The notes: generated from the letters alone by a model not told the origin. A stretch of 10,161 nucleotides of DNA from Bryobacterales bacterium (GCA_903970295.1 CAJCHQ010000357.1:1-10161); one strand, 5' to 3'; positions 1-5,691 are shown, counted from the stretch's first letter. Translations and numbers: made by a program.

Positions 1-2
1 CC

Positions 3-275
3 TATGTCTTTCTCGTGCACTCGCGTTACGCCTTCGGCCCTCCTTCTCTCATGACGATCTGGGCAAAACCAGGAAAGGCCAGAAATTTCATCAAGGAACA
101 CGTGGAACGTAGCGGGGGTTCGATCACGGAATGGATTCGCACGGCAGACGATTGCCCGCTGGGGCGAGCAATGGCGAAATTGCCCGCAGCGTACACGGAC
201 AACCCCGACCCGAACAATTATGCGGATTGGGATGTGGTTGAGTTCACCGTGACGAAGTTTCGCTATTTCAGGTAA
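3..275 (+). CDS. Unrecognised protein, C-terminal 90 residues (5' end outside window)
   Basis: The frame is open from the left edge to a TAA at 273-275, so this is read as the 3' part of a gene that begins upstream. A GTG at 15 and an ATG at 51 lie in frame, but neither has a Shine-Dalgarno sequence in front of it, which supports an earlier start. The visible peptide is soluble in character, with no membrane segment. It has a basic helix-like stretch (around KPGKARNFIKEHVERSGG) and ends in a hydrophobic, aromatic strand-like tail (VVEFTVTKFRYFR). I recognise no domain. It is convergent with the propeller lipoprotein gene and is followed about 25 bases later by a GC-rich hairpin. Coding status rests on the open frame and the position of the terminator. 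Confidence 0.5.
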   Translation, partial: YVFLVHSRYAFGPPSLMTIWAKPGKARNFIKEHVERSGGSITEWIRTADDCPLGRAMAKLPAAYTDNPDPNNYADWDVVEFTVTKFRYFR

Positions 276-296
276 TTCGCAGCGACGATCCGACCA

Positions 297-327
297 TGGT
301 CCGGGCGCTTCTTATGCGCCCGGATCG
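297..327. terminator. GC-rich hairpin between convergent genes
   Basis: CCGGGCGC (301-308) and GCGCCCGG (316-323) form a perfect 8-bp stem around the 7-base loop TTCTTAT. The flanks add T300-A324 and G298-C326 with G-T wobbles. The nearest plus-strand T tract lies about 25 bases further on, so this is not a textbook intrinsic terminator. Its place between two convergent stop codons suits a shared, bidirectional transcription stop. Confidence 0.5.
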
Positions 328-401
328 AGCACCTGGCTTGATTTCTATTTTAACAAATCATATTGCCGAAAAGAAACTTTTCTAGCTGTCCACTCAAACA
401 C

Positions 402-1763
402 TCACTGAAGTGAATAGAGATTGCCATCTTGACTACCAATGAAAACACCCATGGCTGAAACGGCTGGCGCACTGATGATCGGACGCTGCGTCTTGTACTT
501 CCATTTAATACCGCCGTTGCGAATGTCGATGGCGTAGACATTCGCATCAGAGCTGCCGACGTAAAGCATCGACCCGCAAATCGCCGGTGATGACGAAAGC
601 AGCGGCACCGGGCTGTTCAATTGTGCTTTCCAGTACATCTTTCCGGTCAAAGCGTCCAAACAATACATTTTCAGATCGTCATTTCCGGCAAAGACACGAC
701 CATTAGCACCGACCGGCGAGATGCTGAAACTCTCGGCACCAGAGAATTTCCAGCGGGTCTTACCTGAATCGATATCCAGTGCATAGAAATTTTTGTCCCA
801 GCTACCGAAATAAACGAGTGCTCCCATGATCAACGGAGACGAATAAACTTTGCCACCCGTCTTGAATTGCCAGCGCACGGCTCCATCAGCACTGTTCAGG
901 CAATAGACGCTGCCGCCCAGCGACGAAACAATAACGAGATCGGGAGCCAGAGACGGTGAAGATAGCACTCGCCCTTCAGTTTGGAATTTCCATTTCACGG
1001 CTCCGTTGGCAAGGTCAACGGCATAGACGCAACTATCCCAGCTACCGACATAGGCGACGCCATCCATAACAGAAGGCGAGGACGAAACGCGGTCACCGGT
1101 TTCCACCGCCCAAAGAATTTTGCCTGTGTGACTGTCCAGTGCGTATAATTTTTTGTCTTCACAACCGACAATCACCATATTATTGAAGAGCGCCGGAGAG
1201 GATTTGACCTTGTCTCCTAGCTTCGAATGCCAGAGCATTGTGCTCGTTCGCTCGTCCACAGCATAGACATTGCCGTCATCACTACCGACATAAACAACAC
1301 CGTGGAACACCGCCGGTGAAGAATCGATTGGCCCTTCGGCGGGAAAACTCCAGTGCAACTTACCCTGAGGCTGCGTCGGCTGTGCCGCTATAGCACCCGT
1401 GTGGCAAGGATTTTGCAAATACATGGTCCAACCGTTCTGAGATTTGCTGATCAGAGCAGCCTCACCTTTAAGAAGTTGATCCGGCGAAAGCGGTGCGCTT
1501 TTGGTTACACCCTCCTCGATGTGCAATGCACTGCCGGTCAGTTTCGGCGGCATGGTGGTTGCCTGACTTGGGTTAGCGTCAGTTGCACGCTCAGGCTTCG
1601 GCGGCGTTGCGGTCGGCATCGAAGTGCTCGGCGCCACCGTTGCCGTCTGTTGCACAGGCTGCTGACTCTGCGCCCAGGCGCTGATTTGTTTATCGACGAG
1701 CGGCGAGCAGCAAGTCAAACTCAAGGCTAAGAATCCGGAAAGAAGAGCCGCATTCTGTCTCAT
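402..1763 (-). CDS. PQQ-like beta-propeller repeat lipoprotein, predicted 8 blades
   Basis: Predicted exported protein of 453 residues. Residues 1-19 form a signal peptide (MRQ, then a hydrophobic run ending LSLTCCS). The Cys pair suggests lipoprotein processing, although the lipobox (LSLTC or LTCC) is not canonical. A Pro/Thr/Ala-rich linker covers about 31-75. Then comes GWTMYLQNPCHTG (111-123), close to the W-M-N-HTG lead-in common in PQQ-like propeller proteins. From about 136 there are eight segments of about 40 residues, each with SSPA, a VYVGS-like strand, a VYAVD-like strand and a W strand. The last segment lacks its W strand, and the W strand at LHWSF (136-140) could close the ring, giving eight blades as in BamB-type folds. 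Such repeats usually act as scaffolds and need not bind PQQ. ATG at 1763 is preferred to the in-frame GTG at 1772 because GGTGAT precedes it. The substrate or partner is unknown. Confidence 0.85.
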   Translation of the reverse strand: MRQNAALLSGFLALSLTCCSPLVDKQISAWAQSQQPVQQTATVAPSTSMPTATPPKPERATDANPSQATTMPPKLTGSALHIEEGVTKSAPLSPDQLLKGEAALISKSQNGWTMYLQNPCHTGAIAAQPTQPQGKLHWSFPAEGPIDSSPAVFHGVVYVGSDDGNVYAVDERTSTMLWHSKLGDKVKSSPALFNNMVIVGCEDKKLYALDSHTGKILWAVETGDRVSSSPSVMDGVAYVGSWDSCVYAVDLANGAVKWKFQTEGRVLSSPSLAPDLVIVSSLGGSVYCLNSADGAVRWQFKTGGKVYSSPLIMGALVYFGSWDKNFYALDIDSGKTRWKFSGAESFSISPVGANGRVFAGNDDLKMYCLDALTGKMYWKAQLNSPVPLLSSSPAICGSMLYVGSSDANVYAIDIRNGGIKWKYKTQRPIISAPAVSAMGVFIGSQDGNLYSLQ

Positions 1764-1802
1764 GTATATCACCGAAAAGTATTGTTAGAGGAGTCAGCAA
1801 GC

Positions 1803-1808
1803 ATTATA
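1803..1808 (-). promoter_or_regulatory. -10 box for the propeller lipoprotein gene
   Basis: On the minus strand this reads TATAAT, a perfect sigma-70 type -10 hexamer, about 40 bases before the ATG at 1763. The -35 region at 16-18 bases spacing (around TCGGGC) is poor. An activator, or a weak promoter, is therefore likely if the site is used. Confidence 0.5.
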
Positions 1809-2281
1809 AACGAAGCGAGCGACGAGCCCGATAAAGCTATATTGCATTAGTTAGTCTGGCATCGGGAACAAACGCATCCAACTGGTACACAGCAACCAAT
1901 CGGATTGGCCTTACGCATCCAGCCCTGCGTCTGATTTCTAGATGACCGTCTAACCGATCGAGAACGAGACAAAAAATAATTACTTCTCGCCCAAATTCAA
2001 AAATATTTTTTTGAGTGAGGAAAAAAGTCGGAGCGCAACGCAATGACAAAAGGTAAAAGCCAGAAGCCATGCCGCATTACGGCGATCTAGCCAGATCACT
2101 TTCTGGAAAAATTTGATGCCCGCTCACTCTTTCCCAAAAGATATACGTTAGATCACCGGAGAGAAACTGCACGTCCCGTGTTCAGTGAAACGCTGAATAG
2201 GCTTGCTTTTAGAACCTTGATGCCAACTCGATTTGCTCGAGCCTCAAAAAAAGAAAGTTTCTGATTTCCAGTCAGTATCCC
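1809..2281. other. Divergent intergenic region without a supported gene
   Basis: About 470 bases between the lipoprotein promoter and the HU promoter, with several AT-rich patches. The open frames on the minus strand have no ribosome binding site or recognisable product. Visible structure is limited to a 13-base dyad CCAATCGGATTGG (1896-1908), an AT-rich dyad around 1997-2014 (TCAAAAATATTTTTTTGA) and a small GCCG-CATTA-CGGC hairpin at 2071-2083. The first could be an operator, but nothing links it to a regulator. Confidence 0.4.
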
Positions 2282-2310
2282 TTGTCTATTGAAAATGCTA
2301 GTGATATCAT
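2282..2310 (+). promoter_or_regulatory. Extended -10 sigma-70 type promoter for the HU gene
   Basis: TTGTCT (2282-2287) and TATCAT (2305-2310) are separated by exactly 17 bases. TGA directly before the -10 box provides the extended -10 TG motif. The -10 matches the consensus at five of six positions. The start point would be near 2317, leaving about 40 bases of leader before the ATG at 2358. This is the best-formed promoter in the window and fits an abundant nucleoid protein. Confidence 0.7.
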
Positions 2311-2357
2311 CCCTGCTTGTGGGTTGGAATGAGCATTTCCAATAAGGAGGAAATCGA

Positions 2358-2765
2358 ATGAATCGAGCTGAGCTCGTCGAAAATGTGGCCAAAGCTACAG
2401 GACAACCAAAGTCCGAAGTGACCAGAACCCTGTCTGCCTTTATTCACACAATAACTGGCGCCCTTTCCCATGGCGATAAGGTCACCCTTGTCGGATTCGG
2501 AACTTTCGAGCGCCGCATGCGCAAAGCAAGAACCGGTCGTAACCCCCGTACATTGGCTCCGCTCAAAATCGCAGCCGCACGTGTCCCAGCTTTCCGCGCA
2601 GGAAAAGAACTCAAGGACATCGTCAATGGCCGCGCCAAGCAACCGAATTTGGTGCTTGCGAAGCCGAAAGCTGCTAAGCCCGCCAAAAAAGCAGCTGCTA
2701 AACCCGCCAAGAAAGCTGCCAAACCAGCTAAGAAAGCGGTCAAAAAAGGTGGAAAAAAGAGATAA
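2358..2765 (+). CDS. HU-family DNA-binding protein with lysine-rich KPAKKA tail
   Basis: Nucleoid-associated protein expected to bind and bend DNA as a dimer. Residues 1-92 are a complete HU/IHF fold. The N-terminal helices begin MNRAELVENVAKATG. The family signature GFGTFERRMRKARTGRNPRT lies at 46-65, with the DNA-intercalating arm Pro at 63, and the C-terminal helix FRAGKELKDIVN follows. Ordinary HU is about 90 residues long; this one has 135. The extra tail (about 101-135) carries KPAKKA at 107-112, 115-120 and 122-127 and ends VKKGGKKR, resembling eukaryotic H1 tails and the tails of actinobacterial HupB/Hlp. The tail should add sequence-independent DNA affinity. Start choice is secure: AAGGAGG at 2344-2350 sits 7 bases before the ATG. 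The gene has its own promoter and terminator and is probably monocistronic. Confidence 0.93.
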   Translation: MNRAELVENVAKATGQPKSEVTRTLSAFIHTITGALSHGDKVTLVGFGTFERRMRKARTGRNPRTLAPLKIAAARVPAFRAGKELKDIVNGRAKQPNLVLAKPKAAKPAKKAAAKPAKKAAKPAKKAVKKGGKKR

Positions 2766-2825
2766 GCTCGTCTTATTTCAGTTCAAAGATAATGGATTAG
2801 GTAAGGAATTCATTTCAAACCACAA

Positions 2826-2860
2826 AAGAGCGAGGACTGATAAGGTCCTCGCTCTTGTCT
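2826..2860 (+). terminator. Intrinsic terminator of the HU gene
   Basis: AAGAGCGAGGAC (2826-2837) pairs perfectly with GTCCTCGCTCTT (2845-2856) around the 7-base loop TGATAAG. A tract of A precedes the stem and TTGTCTATT follows it. It lies 60 bases after the HU stop codon. The T tract is interrupted, but the 12-bp stem is strong. Confidence 0.8.
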
Positions 2861-3250
2861 ATTGCGAGGCCAGCGGCAGTGCCTGAAACGCAGCAATACC
2901 GACGATCCGACGAGGCACACGCTTCAATCAAAGTTGTCAATAAGTTGATTGAGAGGATTCACCTCGACAATCTCAGGCTCGCACCACATTTGGTGACCGC
3001 TCCAGTTTGAGAGCGCATCCCACTTCTAGCGCAAGTCCGCCTATCGTTACCCCGCCTTCGTCACACAAGTGCAAGCGCCGCTAAAGGTTTCAAATTAAAG
3101 AAAACACAGCTCATTCGCGCTCGCCAGCCAACTGCCTCAGCTAACCGTAAACAACTCGGGGGCAAAACTAGCACCAGTGAGGCATTTAAGCGGTATGTCA
3201 AGAAGCGATCAAGCCCCAGAGAATATGAGTGTCGTCTAATTTCGCTTTGC

Positions 3251-3267
3251 GGTGATCAAGATCACTT
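3251..3267. promoter_or_regulatory. CRP/FNR-like dyad
   Basis: GGTGATCAAGATCACTT contains the perfect inverted repeat GTGATC-AA-GATCAC. Half-sites GGTGA and TCACT are spaced by 6 bases, matching the CRP-type TGTGA-N6-TCACA layout at four of five positions each. A CRP/FNR-superfamily regulator is an inference. The dyad lies about 4 bases before the terminator-like hairpin at 3271, about 160 bases before the small ORF and about 410 bases before the antiporter gene. Confidence 0.35.
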
Positions 3268-3270
3268 GCT

Positions 3271-3300
3271 AACGTAAAACTACGTTTTCTTTTTATTTTT
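3271..3300 (+). terminator. Hairpin with long T tract, no gene upstream
   Basis: AACGTA (3271-3276) pairs with TACGTT (3281-3286) around AAAC. It runs straight into TTCTTTTTATTTTT, continuing with a T at 3301. The stem is short and AT-rich, but the T tract is the longest in the window. No plus-strand protein gene reads into it after the HU terminator. Confidence 0.5.
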
Positions 3301-3340
3301 TCCAGGTATTACCTCACCTCTTCCAAGCTCTTTTTACTTC

Positions 3341-3390
3341 ACCAGACCAGGAAAAGCTCACTTAGCTTTCCAGATCTGGTGTCGATTTTT
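3341..3390 (+). terminator. Terminator or attenuator hairpin just before a small ORF
   Basis: ACCAGA (3341-3346) pairs with TCTGGT (3375-3380). Within it GGAAAAGCT (3350-3358) pairs with AGCTTTCC (3364-3371) with one bulged A. GTCGATTTTT follows. The T tract ends only 5 bases before the AGGAG of the small ORF at 3410, so the hairpin could act as an attenuator in that ORF's leader and not only as an end of transcription. Confidence 0.5.
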
Positions 3391-3409
3391 AGTCAGGAGA
3401 ACGCTCGTT

Positions 3410-3556
3410 ATGTCAGAGAACCCTAGTCTCAGACAAATAATCCGCATGCGAACCAAAAATCGCGATGTGGATCTGCCGATGTGTTCACCCCCCGCCAGCC
3501 CGATCACAGTCGCTAAAGCACTGGACCGTCGCTACCTCCCTTGTCCGAAATTCTGA
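3410..3556 (+). CDS. Possible 48-residue small protein
   Basis: ATG at 3410 is preceded by AGGAG (3395-3399) at 10 bases spacing and reads to TGA at 3554-3556. The peptide starts MSENPSLRQIIRMRTKNRD and ends RRYLPCPKF. It is basic, has no membrane segment and contains two Cys (25 and 45). It resembles no family I know. It is too short for codon statistics to be convincing. Support comes from the ribosome binding site, the neighbouring attenuator-like hairpin and its place in an otherwise empty leader 105 bases before the antiporter gene. It could be a leader peptide, a free small protein or a chance frame. Confidence 0.35.
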   Translation: MSENPSLRQIIRMRTKNRDVDLPMCSPPASPITVAKALDRRYLPCPKF

Positions 3557-3626
3557 TCAGCGCGGCATGTACCCCTGAACAGAGTGATGGATTTTGGTGC
3601 GGGCGGTGTGCAAATCACTGAATTTT

Positions 3627-3632
3627 TATAAC
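3627..3632 (+). promoter_or_regulatory. Possible -10 box before the antiporter gene
   Basis: TATAAC matches the -10 consensus at five of six positions and would start transcription about 23 bases before the ATG at 3662, just ahead of the ribosome binding site. The -35 position at 17 bases spacing (CGGTGT) is poor. A loose dyad, GGTGTGCAAATCACT (3605-3619), covers that position and resembles the CRP-like site at 3251 with one base less in the spacer. Confidence 0.3.
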
Positions 3633-3661
3633 CGCATCAAATTCAAAAAAGGAGGTGCGTC

Positions 3662-4906
3662 ATGACGACCACCGCATCCGCAGCCACCACTGTGACAATG
3701 GTAATCCTCTTCCTTACTCTATTCAAAGTCTTTTGCTCATCGCTCCTCGGTCCGGTCCTCTCAGCAATCACAGCGAAGAATTTGCGCATCCCCCTGGTCG
3801 CCGGTCAAATCCTCGGTGGTGTGATCATCGGTCAAAGCGGATTCCGAGTTCTCGACTTGAACAACGTCGCCGTTCTCTTTCTCTATGGCATCGGCTTCGC
3901 CATTGTTCTCTTCAAGGTCGGGATCAATCTGCCATTGAGTGATCCCAGCTTGAAGAAGGTGCTTGGCAAAGGCGCAACCGCGACCGCGCTGTCTTACTTG
4001 CTCGCCATGCCAGCCGCCTGGGCGATCTGCCATCTCGCACACTTCCAACAGACTGGCATGATTTTTCTCCTCTGTGCATGCAGTTCGGCATCGGTTGCGC
4101 TGCGCATCATCGACGAGTGGAAACTGAGTGGACCCGGCCTCACAGCTGCCACCACCTGGATTCCGCTCGCCGACATGTCGACCCTGGCGATGTTGCCTCT
4201 GGTCATGTCGAAAGGTCAGACCAAGGGCGTTCTCTTCGGTGCGCTGGTAGTGCTGGCCACAGGCTTCATCGCCTACCTGGCACTGAAGGAGTTCAACGAT
4301 TCCAAAGTCGGCACTCACTTCCGGACAATGTCGAAACAAAGTGATTGGGCCCTGGAGATGGTCATCTACATGCTCGTCCTCTTCGGTCTGTGCTATCTCT
4401 CGGCTTTGTTCGGCATGAGCGTTATCGTGGCCGGATTTGTCACGGGCGCGGCAGCCAATGTCATCCGCGTTCCTGGCAAAAGATTCCGCGAGCAGTTGAA
4501 GGGCATTGAAGCTTTCTTCATTCCCCCCTTCTTCGTCATCCTCGGCGCCAAGATTGACGTTCGTGCACTCTTCACTTCAGTGAGCAATTTGGAATTGACT
4601 TTGCTCATTGCAGCGGGTGCGCTCACGGTTCACGTTGTGGTCGCTAAGATTGTCCGTTTGCCGCTTTCAACTGGCTTCATGGCTGCTTCATCCATGGGTC
4701 TGCCAGCGGCAATCGTGTCGACCGGTCTGAACGACGGCAGTGTCACACCAGGTCAAGCTGCGGCAATTGTGGCCGCTGCCTTGATTTCCTTGAGCTTCGC
4801 CTCGATTGGTGTGTCGATGTTCGCCAAACAGAACAAAAACGTGCCTGTGCAGTCTGGCAATGAACCCGTTCATACGCCAGAGACGGAGGACTCGGTGACG
4901 ACGTAG
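3662..4906 (+). CDS. Cation:proton antiporter, CPA2 (Kef/NapA-like) membrane domain
   Basis: Inner-membrane transporter of 414 residues expected to exchange Na+ or K+ for H+. Roughly 11-13 hydrophobic segments run from 11 to 387. Family features in order: LRIPLVAGQILGGVIIGQSG (41-60), VLFKVGINL (82-90, the FLAGLE-like element), SSASVALRIIDEWK (141-154), the transport-site helix WIPLADMSTLAML with D171, RVPGKRFREQLKGIEAFFIP (269-288), PFFVILGAKIDV (289-300), and a last helical region with GLPAAIVSTGLNDGSVTPGQ. The usual paired acidic or polar site (ND, DD or QD) appears as A170-D171, which points to electroneutral exchange. The protein lacks the C-terminal TrkA-N/RCK domain of KefB/KefC and ends in a short polar tail. 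GGAGGTG (3651-3657) fixes the ATG at 3662. Ion specificity cannot be read from the sequence. Confidence 0.88.
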   Translation: MTTTASAATTVTMVILFLTLFKVFCSSLLGPVLSAITAKNLRIPLVAGQILGGVIIGQSGFRVLDLNNVAVLFLYGIGFAIVLFKVGINLPLSDPSLKKVLGKGATATALSYLLAMPAAWAICHLAHFQQTGMIFLLCACSSASVALRIIDEWKLSGPGLTAATTWIPLADMSTLAMLPLVMSKGQTKGVLFGALVVLATGFIAYLALKEFNDSKVGTHFRTMSKQSDWALEMVIYMLVLFGLCYLSALFGMSVIVAGFVTGAAANVIRVPGKRFREQLKGIEAFFIPPFFVILGAKIDVRALFTSVSNLELTLLIAAGALTVHVVVAKIVRLPLSTGFMAASSMGLPAAIVSTGLNDGSVTPGQAAAIVAAALISLSFASIGVSMFAKQNKNVPVQSGNEPVHTPETEDSVTT

Positions 4907-4910
4907 TTAT

Positions 4911-4963
4911 GAAAGGGCAGGGTGCTGTGGATTCGTTCACATCACCTTGACCCTTTCTTTTTT
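4911..4963 (+). terminator. Intrinsic terminator of the antiporter gene
   Basis: GAAAGGG (4911-4917) pairs with CCCTTTC (4951-4957). Inside lie GGTG (4921-4924) with CACC (4943-4946) and TGTG with CACA. TTTTTT at 4958-4963 follows. It starts five bases after the stop codon. The minus-strand complement has no comparable T tract directly after the stem. Confidence 0.8.
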
Positions 4964-5063
4964 GAAAATTTTTTACTGTGTGTTGTAGTACTACCGCGCA
5001 TAAATAAAAAAAAGGGGCGGGAAATCGGCTGGCGCGTCCGTATCGTTGCACACACTCATGCGT

Positions 5064-5125
5064 CGGGTGGAATTTGTAGGTTTTTCACCCGGGTGAGATT
5101 TCCCGTTTTCGCCCGGGTGAGATTT
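5064..5125. repeat. Tandem repeat built on a CCCGGG palindrome
   Basis: Two 20-base units, 5082-5101 and 5106-5125, match at 19 of 20 positions (TTTTC, A or G, then CCCGGGTGAGATTT) with a 24-base period. A diverged third copy, CGGGTGGAATTT (5064-5075), matches the unit core at 10 of 12. Unit one contains the perfect 12-base palindrome TCACCCGGGTGA (5085-5096). The layout suits clustered operators or a REP-like interspersed element. Confidence 0.65.
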
Positions 5126-5189
5126 GCAGAAGTTCTGCGCTATCTGCGCTCATTCATGCGAGGTGCGTGAGGCTTAACTCCGTTGCATC

Positions 5190-5258
5190 TTGGCTAGAAT
5201 TCATGCCCGCTTTGCCTGTCGAAAGCAGCAACTTCACACTGAGCGGGAAACTAGCCAA
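5190..5258. repeat. Nested inverted repeat / long stem-loop
   Basis: TTGGCTAG (5190-5197) and CTAGCCAA (5251-5258) are perfect 8-base arms. Nested inside are CCCGCT (5206-5211) with AGCGGG (5242-5247), then TTGC (5212-5215) with GCAA (5228-5231). All three stems can form in one RNA. No T tract follows, so it is not an intrinsic terminator. It could be a leader element of the gene at 5440 or part of a small RNA. Confidence 0.4.
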
Positions 5259-5439
5259 ATGTAAAGCCGGTGACACATATATGCCCGACACAAATCAGCA
5301 TTGCGGCTCTCCACCAGGTCTGATTGGCTTAAGAGCTTCTATCTCTTCCATCTGTAACTACTGACTCACAAATTAAAACCGTAAACAAAAACTTCTAGAC
5401 AGCGAGGGCTTGTCCTCTCGTGCACACAGGAGCAGGTTC

Positions 5440-5691
5440 ATGAGAACGCTTGGCAATTTAGTACTTGCACCCGGACCCGATGGAAATCTGGTCTATCACA
5501 ACGGTCCGAATTTCTGGCAGGAGACTGCCTTCAACTGGAGTTTGGCCGGGCCAGTGGGCCGAGTTGGCATCAGTTTGAAAGTCGCACTGATGTCGCCACT
5601 CTTGCTGATTAGCCTGCTAATCGGCATGGCCGCTCTGATTCCACTCATTTGGGGCGCTTACATCAAAGCTGACAAAGGAGGACACAACTAG
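5440..5691 (+). CDS. Small single-helix membrane protein of unknown function
   Basis: 83 residues. ATG at 5440 is chosen because AGGAG (5428-5432) lies 7 bases before it. An in-frame TTG at 5410 would add ten residues without a ribosome binding site. The N-terminal 45 residues are polar to mildly hydrophobic (LVLAPGPDGNLVYHNGPNFW). Residues about 49-73 form one strong transmembrane helix (ALMSPLLLISLLIGMAALIP and on to WGAY), followed by a short lysine-containing tail (IKADKGGHN). There is no lipobox or signal cleavage site. The next gene, DUF4139, begins 82 bases later with no terminator between, so the two are probably co-transcribed and the pair may act at the membrane. I recognise no family. 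Confidence 0.65.
   Translation: MRTLGNLVLAPGPDGNLVYHNGPNFWQETAFNWSLAGPVGRVGISLKVALMSPLLLISLLIGMAALIPLIWGAYIKADKGGHN

Larger units (their letters stand above)
2885..3300 (+). ncRNA. Candidate structured non-coding RNA ending at an orphan terminator
   Basis: No protein frame of 60 codons or more covers this stretch on either strand. It lies after the HU terminator yet ends in another hairpin plus T tract at 3271-3300, so some transcript probably starts within it. The 5' part has adjacent small hairpins: GATTG-GAGG/CCTC-CAATC (2947-2972), CACCA/TGGTG (2982-2995) and CGCTC/GAGCG (2998-3015). An alternative stem, TCAATCAA/TTGATTGA, spans 2924-2952. I found no signature of tmRNA, RNase P RNA, SRP RNA or a known riboswitch. 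No convincing promoter is visible, so the 5' boundary is arbitrary. Confidence 0.3.
4964..5439. other. Long intergenic region with repeats and stem-loops, no supported gene
   Basis: Two open frames here (4922-5170 and 5167-5364) lack a credible ribosome binding site, and the first starts inside the antiporter terminator, so neither is called. The region holds a 10-base palindrome GTAGTACTAC (4985-4994), the CCCGGG tandem repeat (5064-5125), a 13-base dyad GCAGAAGTTCTGC (5126-5138), a long nested stem-loop (5190-5258) and two further hairpins: AATCAG/CTGATT (5293-5325) and AAGAG/CTCTT (5331-5347). No promoter for the downstream gene could be recognised with confidence. Confidence 0.5.

Noticed and set aside
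368..382. GAAAAG/CTTTTC hairpin after the lipoprotein stop
   Set aside because: The six-bp AT-rich stem has a 3-base loop and no T tract in the minus direction. The GC-rich hairpin at 301-323 is the better stop.
1353..1730. 125-codon plus-strand frame rich in Arg
   Set aside because: It lies antisense to the propeller lipoprotein gene, has no ribosome binding site and has the Arg-rich, low-complexity look of an antisense shadow.
1837..2070. 77-codon minus-strand frame between the lipoprotein and HU genes
   Set aside because: No Shine-Dalgarno sequence precedes the ATG at 2070, no promoter is visible and the product resembles nothing.
2470..2886. 138-codon plus-strand frame
   Set aside because: It overlaps the HU gene in another frame and runs through the HU terminator. 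HU is unambiguous.
2885..3300. Known RNA (tmRNA, RNase P RNA, SRP RNA, common riboswitches)
   Set aside because: None of the conserved sequence cores I know was found on either strand. Only generic hairpins are visible.
5064..5125. CRISPR-like array
   Set aside because: Only two good copies and one poor one, with 4-base gaps between units instead of spacers.
5126..5138. LexA-type SOS box
   Set aside because: GCAGAAGTTCTGC is a dyad but does not fit the GAAC-N4-GTTC or CTGT-N8-ACAG consensus.
4922..5170. 82-codon plus-strand frame
   Set aside because: It starts inside the antiporter terminator, has no ribosome binding site and crosses the tandem repeat.
5167..5364. 65-codon plus-strand frame from GTG
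   Set aside because: The only SD-like GAGG is 3 bases from the start, too close, and the frame spans the nested stem-loop.
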